This document shows, piece by piece, positions 35,602-42,590 of a stretch of DNA of 46,931 bases. Position 1 is the stretch's first letter, and each line of letters starts with the position of its first letter. A model generated the notes under the pieces. That model saw nothing but the letters and a program-made list of their open reading frames with translations, made no database searches and had not been told where the DNA came from. The stretch comes from Vineibacter terrae (GTDB lineage: Bacteria; Pseudomonadota; Alphaproteobacteria; Reyranellales; Reyranellaceae): the NCBI RefSeq assembly GCF_008039615.1, contig NZ_VDUZ01000066.1:1-46931 (forward strand), written 5' to 3'. The position numbers and the translations under genes are program-made.

Positions 35602-35679
35602 TGCGATGTCATGTCGATTGGCGTCCGCCGTCTATCATCGATGCGCGAAGAGGCTAACCTTGGCAGCAGCGCCGAAGCA

Positions 35680-36672
35680 ATGGACCGCGCGTCGGGACAC
35701 GACACCGTGACCCGCGCGTTGTGGTACGCCGCTCCCGGACAGGCGATCCTGCGCACCGAGACGATACCGGCTCCCCGCCCCGATGAGGTGCTGGTCCAGA
35801 CACACTATTCGGCGCTGAGCCGTGGCACCGAGAGCCTCGTCTTCGCAGGCGCGGTGCCGGAAGCCGAGCACCATCGCATGCGCGCGCCGTTCCAGGCCGG
35901 CGCGTTTCCGTTCCCGGTGAAGTACGGCTATGCCGCCGTCGGCACGGTGATGGCCGGCCCGCACGACCTGCTGGGCCGCGCGGTCTTCGCGCTGCATCCG
36001 CATCAGAGCGCCTTCGTCGTGCCGGCAGCAGCGGTGGTCGCGCTTCCGGCAGGCCTGCCGCCGCGCCGCGCGGTGCTTGCCGCCAACATGGAGACCGCCC
36101 TCAACGCGCTGTGGGATGCCGCCGTCCTGCCGGGCAGCCGCATCGCCGTGGTCGGCATCGGCACGGTCGGCGCCCTGGTCGCCTGGCTCGCAGGCCAGAT
36201 CCCCGGCACCGAGGTCATTGCGGTCGACATCCGCCCCGAGCAGGCCGCGATCGCCGGCGCCCTGGGCGTCGGTTTCGCGACGCCCGGCAATGCGCCGATC
36301 GATTGCGATCTCGTCTTTCATGCCAGCGCCACGCCCGAAGGTCTTGCCACCGCCGTCGCCGCGGCAGGCGATGAAGCCACGATCATCGAGCTGAGCTGGT
36401 ACGGCGATCGCACGGTTGCAGCCACGCTCGGCGGCGCCTTCCACAGCCGGCGGCTGCGCCTGCTCGCGAGCCAGGTCGGCAGCGTGGCGCCGTCGATGCG
36501 GGCGCGCTGGCCGCACCGGCGGCGCCTTGCCCAGGCGATCGCGCTGCTGGCTGATCCGCGCCTGGAGGTGCTGCTCGAGCCGGACGTGGCATTCGAGGAC
36601 CTGCCCGGCGCGCTGCCGGCGCTGCTCGGGCCAGGCGGCGCCGCGATGTGCCAGGTCGTGACCTATCCCTGA
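35680..36672 (+). CDS. Medium-chain dehydrogenase/reductase, BchC-like, without structural zinc cysteines
   Basis: This protein of about 330 residues has the MDR layout: GroES-like N-domain (SALSRGTESLVFAGAVP, FPVKYGYAAVGTV) and Rossmann motif VVGIGTVGALVAWLAG. The four-cysteine structural zinc lobe of AdhP is absent, and the segment LHPHQSAFVVPA resembles the BchC-type dehydrogenases that oxidise a hydroxyethyl side chain. The substrate is unknown. ATG 35680 is a compromise: ATG 35641 and GTG 35707 are also in frame and none has a good ribosome-binding site. It begins a tight rightward run with the PTPS-fold, glycosyltransferase and methyltransferase genes. Confidence 0.82.
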   Translation: MDRASGHDTVTRALWYAAPGQAILRTETIPAPRPDEVLVQTHYSALSRGTESLVFAGAVPEAEHHRMRAPFQAGAFPFPVKYGYAAVGTVMAGPHDLLGRAVFALHPHQSAFVVPAAAVVALPAGLPPRRAVLAANMETALNALWDAAVLPGSRIAVVGIGTVGALVAWLAGQIPGTEVIAVDIRPEQAAIAGALGVGFATPGNAPIDCDLVFHASATPEGLATAVAAAGDEATIIELSWYGDRTVAATLGGAFHSRRLRLLASQVGSVAPSMRARWPHRRRLAQAIALLADPRLEVLLEPDVAFEDLPGALPALLGPGGAAMCQVVTYP

Positions 36673-36704
36673 ACCGCATCGATGCCGTACGAAGGAGCGT
36701 TGTC

Positions 36705-37106
36705 ATGTTCGCTGTCGAGGTCCGCGATCACATCATGGTGGCGCACAGCTTCCGGGGCGAGATCTTCGGCCCCGCCCAGCGCGTGCACGGCGCCACCTTC
36801 GTGGTCGATGCGGCGTTCATGACCCGCGATCTCGATGCCGCGGGGCTGGTGGTCGATATCGGCCGCGCGATCGCGATCCTGCGCGAGGTGCTCGAGCCGT
36901 TGAACTACCGCAACCTCGACGAGATGCCGGCGTTCGCCGGCAGGAACACGACCACTGAGTTCCTCGCCCGGCATATCCATGAGCGCATCGCCGCATGCGC
37001 CCGCGACGGCAGGCTCGGCCGGGCCGCGTCCGAGATCGACGCTCTGCGCGTCACCCTGTCCGAATCGCACGTGGCGCGCGGCTGGTACGAGGCGCCGCTT
37101 GCCTGA
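36705..37106 (+). CDS. 6-pyruvoyl-tetrahydropterin synthase/QueD fold protein, catalytically degenerate
   Basis: This 133-residue T-fold protein aligns over its whole length with QueD/PTPS. Compared with E. coli QueD as I recall it, zinc His16 and His31 are kept (His14, His28) and the pterin-anchoring Glu110 is kept (Glu120, in SESHVARGWYE), but Cys27 is Ala24, zinc His33 is Ala30 and the catalytic Asp70-His71 pair is Asn67-Tyr68. It should bind a pterin- or pyrimidine-like ring yet not do standard PTPS chemistry. AAGGAG precedes the ATG. Its stop codon overlaps the glycosyltransferase start. Confidence 0.85.
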   Translation: MFAVEVRDHIMVAHSFRGEIFGPAQRVHGATFVVDAAFMTRDLDAAGLVVDIGRAIAILREVLEPLNYRNLDEMPAFAGRNTTTEFLARHIHERIAACARDGRLGRAASEIDALRVTLSESHVARGWYEAPLA

Positions 37107-38157
37107 GCGTCGTGCGATCTTCGCCATCCCCGGTGATCTCGACACGCCGACCGGTGGCTACGCCTACGATCGGCGCATGATGGACGAGCTGCGCCGGCTG
37201 GGCTGGGACATCAGCCATGTCGCGCTGAGCGGCGCGTTTCCCCTGCCCGACGCGTCGACCCTGACCGCAACCTATCGCGTGCTGGCGCAATTGCCCGCTT
37301 CCATGCCCGTCATCGTCGATGGCCTGGCGCTGGGCGCGCTGCCCGATATCGGCCGCCATCTCGTCGCCCGGCGGCCGCTGGTGGCGCTGGTGCACCACCC
37401 GCTGGCGCTCGAAACAGGCATCACGGCGGCGCGTGCCGACGCCCTGCGGACAAGCGAGCGCGCAGCCCTTGCCGCCGCATCCCGTGTGATCGCGACCAGC
37501 CGCGCCACGGCCGTGGTGCTGACGGCTGAGTACGGCGTGCCGCAGGCGCGCATCACGGTCGCGCCGCCGGGCACCGATGCGGCGCCGCTCGCGGCGGTCG
37601 ATCATGCCGGCGCGCCGAATCTGCTGAGCGTCGGCACGCTGGTGCCGCGCAAGGGGCATGACCTGCTGATCGCGGCGCTTGCCACGCTGCAGGACCTGCC
37701 ATGGCGGCTCACCATTGTCGGCGCCGCGGACCGCGATCCGCCAACCACGGCGGCCTTGCGGCGCCTCATCGCCCAGGCCGGGCTCGACGAACGGATCAGG
37801 CTCGCCGACGCCGTGCCCGCCGAGGCGCTGCAGCAGCACTACCTCGCGGCCGATCTCTTCGTCCTCGCCTCGCGCTACGAAGGTTACGGCATGGCCTATG
37901 CCGAGGCGATCGCCCATGGCCTGCCGGTGATCGGCACCATGGCAGGCGCCATTCCCGAGGCGGTGCCCGAGGGTGCCGCCCTGCTGGTGCCACCGGAAGA
38001 TGTCCCGGCCCTGGCGGCCGCCTTGCGCCGCCTGTTGAGCGATGCCGCCGCACGCCGCGGCCTGGCGCGCGCGGCACGACAGGCCGCGCCACGCTTGCCG
38101 CGATGGCAGGACTCGGCTGCCTTGTTCGCCAGCGCCCTCGTGGCGGCACCGGCATGA
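37099..38157 (+). CDS. Family-4 glycosyltransferase (GT-B fold)
   Basis: This protein of about 352 residues has the two-Rossmann GT-B layout: N-domain with PGDLDTPTGGYAYDRRM (the glycine loop for donor or acceptor) and C-domain with LLSVGTLVPRKGHDLLIAAL and the E-x7-E motif SRYEGYGMAYAEAIAHGLPV, typical of retaining GT4 enzymes using nucleotide sugars. The start is taken as TTG 37099, overlapping the preceding stop by eight bases with ACGAGG upstream; no ATG lies near the family N-terminus. It is coupled at its end to the methyltransferase (ATGA). Confidence 0.88.
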   Translation: MPERRAIFAIPGDLDTPTGGYAYDRRMMDELRRLGWDISHVALSGAFPLPDASTLTATYRVLAQLPASMPVIVDGLALGALPDIGRHLVARRPLVALVHHPLALETGITAARADALRTSERAALAAASRVIATSRATAVVLTAEYGVPQARITVAPPGTDAAPLAAVDHAGAPNLLSVGTLVPRKGHDLLIAALATLQDLPWRLTIVGAADRDPPTTAALRRLIAQAGLDERIRLADAVPAEALQQHYLAADLFVLASRYEGYGMAYAEAIAHGLPVIGTMAGAIPEAVPEGAALLVPPEDVPALAAALRRLLSDAAARRGLARAARQAAPRLPRWQDSAALFASALVAAPA

Positions 38158-38990
38158 GCGCGTTCGCCGCCCAGTGGCTGGATCTGCGCGAGCCGGCCGA
38201 CCGGCGCGCCCGCAACGCCGATCTGCTGGCGACGGTGGCGCGCCACTTCAGCGACCACGCGCAGATCGCCGTGACCGATCTCGGTTGCGGCACCGGCGCC
38301 ATGATGCGCACGCTGGCCCCGCGCCTGCCCGCACGGCAGAGCTGGCGCCTGGTCGACCAGGACACGGGACTGCTGGACGCGGTCGAGCAGCGCTGCCGGG
38401 AAATGCCGCCGGCAATGGCCTGGCAACCGCACCAGGCCGACCTGCAGGAAGATCTCGAGGCTGTCATGGCGCTGCCGGCCGATCTGGTGACGATATCGGC
38501 GTTGCTGGATCTGACCTCGATCGCATGGCTCGAACGCCTCGCCGAGGCGGCGGCCACTCATCAGCGTCCGGTCTACGCGACGCTGACCTACAATGGCCGC
38601 ATCGCCTGCGAGCCGGCTGATCCGTTCGATGCTCAGGTCGCGTGCGCGTTCGACGCCCATCAGCGGCGTGACAAGGGCTTCGGCCACGCCAGCGGTCCGC
38701 TGGCCTCGACCCAGGCGATCGAGCAGCTTGCCGCGCGCCGCTTCATCGTGCGCCAGGCAGATGCCGATTGGGTGCTGGACGACAGTGAGCGCGCCCTGCA
38801 GGCAGAGCTGGTGCAGGGCTGGTATCAGGCCGCCTGTGAAGAGGATGTGCTCGACCGGCAGAAGCTCGACGGCTGGCTGGCGCGCCGGCTCGCAGCGGTC
38901 CGCGCCGGGCGCACGCGCCTCACCGTCGGGCACTGCGACATCTGGGCCTATCCGCCGGCGCCGAGATCGAGGTCGAGCAGCAGGTCCTGA
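38154..38990 (+). CDS. SAM-dependent methyltransferase in pterin-like cluster
   Basis: This 278-residue class I methyltransferase has motif I VTDLGCGTGAMM (from 40), motif II acid in LVDQDTGLLDAV and a helical C-terminal region. The acceptor is unknown; the context suggests a glycosylated ring compound. ATG 38154 overlaps the glycosyltransferase stop (ATGA), so both are made together. The last 43 bases overlap tail-to-tail with the RibD-like reductase gene, and the end is Arg/Ser-rich (PRSRSSSRS), encoded by that overlap. Confidence 0.85.
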   Translation: MSAFAAQWLDLREPADRRARNADLLATVARHFSDHAQIAVTDLGCGTGAMMRTLAPRLPARQSWRLVDQDTGLLDAVEQRCREMPPAMAWQPHQADLQEDLEAVMALPADLVTISALLDLTSIAWLERLAEAAATHQRPVYATLTYNGRIACEPADPFDAQVACAFDAHQRRDKGFGHASGPLASTQAIEQLAARRFIVRQADADWVLDDSERALQAELVQGWYQAACEEDVLDRQKLDGWLARRLAAVRAGRTRLTVGHCDIWAYPPAPRSRSSSRS

Positions 38991-39745
38991 TCCAGCCGCC
39001 AGGCGCGCATCGGCGGGCGCAGCGCCTGCTCGAGCCGATCGATCGTGGGCAGTGACAGGCCAGCCGGACCGGAGCCGATGATCAGCGGCGCCATGACGAC
39101 ATGCAGGCGCTGCAGGCAGCCCGCAGCGAGAAAGCGCGAGAGTGTCAGCGCGCCACCTTCGATCAGCACGCGATGCAGGCCCAGCCCGGTGAGCGCGCGC
39201 ATGATCGCCGCCGGCGCCAGCACGCCGGCGTCGTCATCGATGTCCAGCCTTTCGACATCGCCGGGCAGATCGGCCGCGGCGCGCGGTCGCGTCACGACGA
39301 TGCGGCGGCAGCCGTCGGCGGCAAGGAGCTTCGCGCCGCGCGGCATGCGGCCCTGCGGGTCGATGACGACGCGCGCCGGACTCGGGCCTTCGACCCTTCG
39401 CACGGTCAGCTGCGGATCATCGGCCAGCACCGTGCCGATGCCGACCACCACCGCATCGGCAAGCGCCCGCAGCCGATGCAGGTGGGTGATGGCGGCGGGG
39501 CCGTTGATGTAGTGTGAGTGGCCGCTCGCCGTGGCGATACGGCCATCGAGCGACTGGCCGATCTGGCCGATCACGAAGGAAGCGCGCGTTGTCGGTGCAA
39601 GCAGCGGCGCGAAGATGGACTGCCAAGGCTCGGCGATTTGAAGATCGGCACCATCGCGGGCGGCGCGGATATGCGACCAATCGATGTCGGACAGCGTTTC
39701 GAGGTGACCGAAGGAATTTCCCGCGTTCACGGACTGTTCAGTCAT
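38948..39745 (-). CDS. Stand-alone RibD C-terminal (pyrimidine reductase) domain protein
   Basis: This 265-residue protein matches the reductase half of RibD and the related DHFR-like fold: GQIGQSLDGRIATASGHSHY, then LRALADAVVVGIGTVLADDP, then RVVIDPQGRMPRGAKL and LIEGGALTLSRFLAAG. The deaminase half is missing, as in archaeal and fungal enzymes that reduce the ribosyl side chain of the pyrimidine intermediate to ribityl. The first 60 residues are an extra segment. ATG 39745 has AGGGG six bases upstream. It is divergent from the GTP cyclohydrolase II gene with only 55 bp between starts, so the two are surely co-regulated. Confidence 0.9.
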   Translation of the reverse strand: MTEQSVNAGNSFGHLETLSDIDWSHIRAARDGADLQIAEPWQSIFAPLLAPTTRASFVIGQIGQSLDGRIATASGHSHYINGPAAITHLHRLRALADAVVVGIGTVLADDPQLTVRRVEGPSPARVVIDPQGRMPRGAKLLAADGCRRIVVTRPRAAADLPGDVERLDIDDDAGVLAPAAIMRALTGLGLHRVLIEGGALTLSRFLAAGCLQRLHVVMAPLIIGSGPAGLSLPTIDRLEQALRPPMRAWRLDQDLLLDLDLGAGG

Positions 39746-39800
39746 GGACGACCCCTGCACGACATCTCACGTGTTAAATACCCCATGGGAGGAATTTGTT

Positions 39801-40958
39801 GTGGGATTGTACGAACATACGCGTTCAAACTTGGCCGACATGTCTCCACTTCCCATGCCCTTGCTCGCCAACACCCCGCTTGCCGCAACGCAACGGGCCA
39901 TTGGCGAGTTCGTTGCCGGGCGTCCTGTCCTGCTTGCCGATGGAGAAGGCGCGGCCCGGCTGGTCCTGCCGGTCGAGGGCCTGACCCCGGAGCGCCTGGC
40001 GGCGCTCGCTGCCTGCGCCGATGAACCGATCGACCTGTTCGTCTCCGGCACGCGCGCCGCCGCGCTCGGTGCGCGCAGCATTGGCGCGGGAGTCGTCCGG
40101 CTCGCGCCATCGAGCCGTTGCGAGCAGGTGCTCGCGCTTGCCGGCGCGGTCGACCTCCAGGTCATCGTCGACGCGGGCGACCGCGTCGCGGCAGCCGCCA
40201 TCGAGCTTGCCAAGCTTGCTCGCCTGTTGCCGGCGGCGCTGGCGGTTCGCTGGCACGCCGGGGGTAGCGCAGCACCGACCGGCGCCGTGTCGGGCGTGAC
40301 CGCGTCCGAGGTTCTGGCATTCCGCGCCGGGCTGGCGTCCTCGCTGCGCCTTGTATCCAGCGCGCGCGTACCTCTACATGACGCCGGCGACAGCAGCTTC
40401 GAGGTCTTCCGCGACGCTCTGGGCCAGTTCTGGACCGCCGTGGTGATCGGCGACGTGGACCGCACGCGACCGGTGCCGGTGCGGCTGCACTCGGCCTGCC
40501 TGACCGGCGATGCGCTCGGATCACGGCGCTGCGATTGCGGCGACCAGCTGCGCATGGCGATCGCCATGATCGCGGCGCGCGGCGGCGGCGTGCTGCTCTA
40601 CCTCGACCAGGAAGGCTGCGGCATCGGCCTGGCCAACAAGATGCGGGCCTACGCCCTGCAGGACCGCGGCGTCGACACCATCGACGCCAACACCACGCTC
40701 GGCTTCGAGCGCGACGAGAGGCGCTACGACATCGCCGCGCGCATGCTGCGGCTGCTCGGCATCGGCGAGGTCGCGCTGCTCACCAACAACCCGACAAAGA
40801 TGGCCGGCCTGCGCGAGGCCGGCGTCCTGATCGCCGAGCGCATCGCGCTGGTCGCGCCGGTGAACGAGAGCAACCGGGACTATCTGCGCGCCAAGCAGCA
40901 GCGTGCCGGCCATCTGATCGGCAGCGCGCAGCCCGACAGCGAGGTGCCCGATGCCTAA
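39801..40958 (+). CDS. ribA: GTP cyclohydrolase II with degenerate RibB-like N-terminal domain
   Basis: The C-terminal 190 residues are GTP cyclohydrolase II: zinc ligands Cys233, Cys244, Cys246 (CLTGDALGSRRCDCG), Asp305 and Arg307 matching the E. coli catalytic pair 126/128, and the NNPTKM loop. The GTP-contact Arg94 of E. coli (QEGR) is Cys273 here. The first 185 residues look like a decayed dihydroxybutanone-phosphate synthase: AIGEFVAGRPVLLADGEG keeps the frame of that family but lacks its acidic catalytic loop. GTG 39801 has GGAGG eight bases upstream; ATG 39744 and ATG 39840 are alternatives. It overlaps the cytochrome gene by eight bases. Confidence 0.9.
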   Translation: MGLYEHTRSNLADMSPLPMPLLANTPLAATQRAIGEFVAGRPVLLADGEGAARLVLPVEGLTPERLAALAACADEPIDLFVSGTRAAALGARSIGAGVVRLAPSSRCEQVLALAGAVDLQVIVDAGDRVAAAAIELAKLARLLPAALAVRWHAGGSAAPTGAVSGVTASEVLAFRAGLASSLRLVSSARVPLHDAGDSSFEVFRDALGQFWTAVVIGDVDRTRPVPVRLHSACLTGDALGSRRCDCGDQLRMAIAMIAARGGGVLLYLDQEGCGIGLANKMRAYALQDRGVDTIDANTTLGFERDERRYDIAARMLRLLGIGEVALLTNNPTKMAGLREAGVLIAERIALVAPVNESNRDYLRAKQQRAGHLIGSAQPDSEVPDA

Positions 40959-41484
40959 TCCACCGCTGCTGCGCTACACGGGGCCAGCGCGCCTGCTGCA
41001 TTGGACCATGGCCGTGCTGGTGCTCATGACCATCCCGGTCGGCTTCATCCTGCTCGATCTGCCGCAAGGGCGGCTGCAGGACACCCTGTTCGACCTGCAC
41101 CGCTCGATCGGGGTGCTGCTGTTCGTGCTGGTGGTCATCCGCCTCGGCTGGCGTCTGGCACATCCGCCGCCGCCCCTGCCCGACGATCTGCCCGCCTGGC
41201 AGCGCGCGGCATCGGGGACCGTGCACCGCCTGTTCTATGCCATCCTGCTGATCCAGCCGATCGTCGGCTGGTGGGGCACCTCGGCCTTCGGCGCGCCGAT
41301 CAACGTCTTCTGGCTGTTCGAGCTGCCGCCGCTCGTCAGCAAGGATGAAGCAGCGGCCAAGCAGATTCTCGGCTGGCACGGCATCATCGGCATCACCCTC
41401 TCGGTGGCCATCGCGATCCATGTCGGCGCGGCATTGTTCCACCATTTCGTGCGCCGCGACGCGGTGCTGCGCCGCATGCTGTGA
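40951..41484 (+). CDS. Cytochrome b561 family protein
   Basis: This 177-residue membrane protein has four predicted helices and conserved heme-ligand histidines: His17 (RLLHWTM), His50 (DLHRSIG), one in TVHRLFYA, one in LGWHGIIG and those in AIHVGAALFHHF. It resembles bacterial YodB/CybB proteins, which pass electrons between the quinone pool and an unknown periplasmic acceptor such as superoxide. The start overlaps the ribA stop codon, so the two are translated together, an unusual coupling for a riboflavin enzyme. Its stop codon directly abuts that of the convergent creatininase gene. Confidence 0.9.
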   Translation: MPNPPLLRYTGPARLLHWTMAVLVLMTIPVGFILLDLPQGRLQDTLFDLHRSIGVLLFVLVVIRLGWRLAHPPPPLPDDLPAWQRAASGTVHRLFYAILLIQPIVGWWGTSAFGAPINVFWLFELPPLVSKDEAAAKQILGWHGIIGITLSVAIAIHVGAALFHHFVRRDAVLRRML

Positions 41485-42321
41485 TCACGCGGGGCTCGGC
41501 GGCGCATTGCCCGCATCGAGCGGTCCGCTTTTGAGATTTGCCAGCGGATAGCGTGACACCTCCTGCAGCAATACGGCGAGCCGGGCGGCGACACGCTCGA
41601 CGATCGCATGGCCGGCTGCGGCGCTGGCAAGCCGGGCATCGCCGCAGGCTCCCAGCGGATGCAGGTCCTGCGTCGCCCAGCCCATCGCGACTTTCCCATG
41701 GAACCGCAGCTCGCGATGAGCTTTGTCGTGCGCGATCGAGGCCGGCTTGAATTCATCGATCAGCGCCGTGCGCACGCTGCCGGGCTGCAGGTGCAGCAGG
41801 ATCGACGTCTCGTTGGCGCCGGCATGGATGCCATGGCGGCGCTCCTCCTCCGGGAAGAGCCCAGCCGGCTCGCCGAAGGCGAAGGTGTTGGCGACGACGG
41901 CCAGCATGCCCAGCCGCAGCCGCAGATCGAGCGCCACGATGTCGCAAATCTGCGGCTGCCCACCATGCGAGTTGACGATCACCAGCTTGCGCAGGCCGGC
42001 GCGATGCACCGACTGTCCGATCTCGAACCAGACCCGTGAAAGCGTGTCCGCGCCCAGGGTCAGCGTGCCGGGAAAAGCCGCGTGCTCGTCGCTGCGCCCG
42101 ACCGGGAATGCCGGCAGGACGAGCAGTGGCGTATCCGCGTCGACCTGCGCCAGCGCCCGCTCGAGGATGCCGCGATTGATCATCGCATCGGTGGCCAGCG
42201 GCAGATGCGGGCCATGCTGCTCGATCGCGGCCACCGGCAGCACGACCACGCAGCGTCCGGCGTCAAGGCCGGCAAAATCCTGCCAGGTCAGCTCTTCCCA
42301 GCGGCGGACGTTTCCACTCAT
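41485..42321 (-). CDS. Creatininase-family amidohydrolase
   Basis: This 278-residue protein has the creatininase metal site: Glu34, His36 (IEQHGPHLP), Asp45 (LATDAM), His in IVNSHGG and Glu in AGANETS. The family contains creatininase, the mycofactocin protein MftE and the archaeal ArfB that removes formyl from the GTP cyclohydrolase product; the last is notable beside a GTP cyclohydrolase II and a RibD-type reductase. The substrate is unproven. ATG 42321 has GGAG upstream. The gene is transcribed from an AT-rich region shared with the FadH gene, where one of two identical palindromes lies 66 bp before its start. Confidence 0.9.
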   Translation of the reverse strand: MSGNVRRWEELTWQDFAGLDAGRCVVVLPVAAIEQHGPHLPLATDAMINRGILERALAQVDADTPLLVLPAFPVGRSDEHAAFPGTLTLGADTLSRVWFEIGQSVHRAGLRKLVIVNSHGGQPQICDIVALDLRLRLGMLAVVANTFAFGEPAGLFPEEERRHGIHAGANETSILLHLQPGSVRTALIDEFKPASIAHDKAHRELRFHGKVAMGWATQDLHPLGACGDARLASAAAGHAIVERVAARLAVLLQEVSRYPLANLKSGPLDAGNAPPSPA

Positions 42322-42387
42322 GCGAGGCTCCAGGACACCTGAGGGCAGAGGATGATCCGACGCCTCATCATCTGGCGGAAGCGTTTT

Positions 42388-42401
42388 ATATATCAATATA
42401 T
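42388..42401. promoter_or_regulatory. Palindromic operator candidate upstream of creatininase gene
   Basis: ATATAT-CA-ATATAT is palindromic, and on the minus strand it reads AATATATTGATATAT (42402-42388), the same 15-mer as the site before the FadH gene. It lies 66 bases upstream of the creatininase start in an otherwise AT-rich promoter region, probably the target of the MarR protein encoded at 44.7 kb. Confidence 0.6.
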
Positions 42402-42513
42402 TTACTTAAAAATTCCCTTAAGAAGCCACGCCCGAAGCGATGATGGCAGTGTTTACTAAAATGATCCCGCTTCGTGCACATGAATCCACTTTTCGAGTGA
42501 TCAAATTTAATAC

Positions 42514-42529
42514 AATATATTGATATATT
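42514..42529. promoter_or_regulatory. Palindromic operator candidate upstream of fadH-type gene
   Basis: AATATAT-TG-ATATATT has perfect 7-bp arms. It lies 61 bases upstream of the FadH-type start and overlaps a possible -10 (TACAAT, 42511-42516), the position expected for a repressor. The same 15-mer is found inverted at 42388-42402. Confidence 0.6.
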
Positions 42530-42590
42530 TGGCAGCACTTGATAGGTCGATGCGAAGTCCTCCGGAGCATAGCGAGGTTCGGAGCTCGGC

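Noticed and set aside
34093-35679. Upstream extension of the MDR dehydrogenase frame
   Set aside because: It runs antisense through the MdoH-like gene; the recognisable dehydrogenase starts only at about 35680-35707.
39746-39800. FMN riboswitch before ribA
   Set aside because: Only 55 bp lie between the divergent starts, too short for an RFN element, and no conserved RFN boxes are seen.
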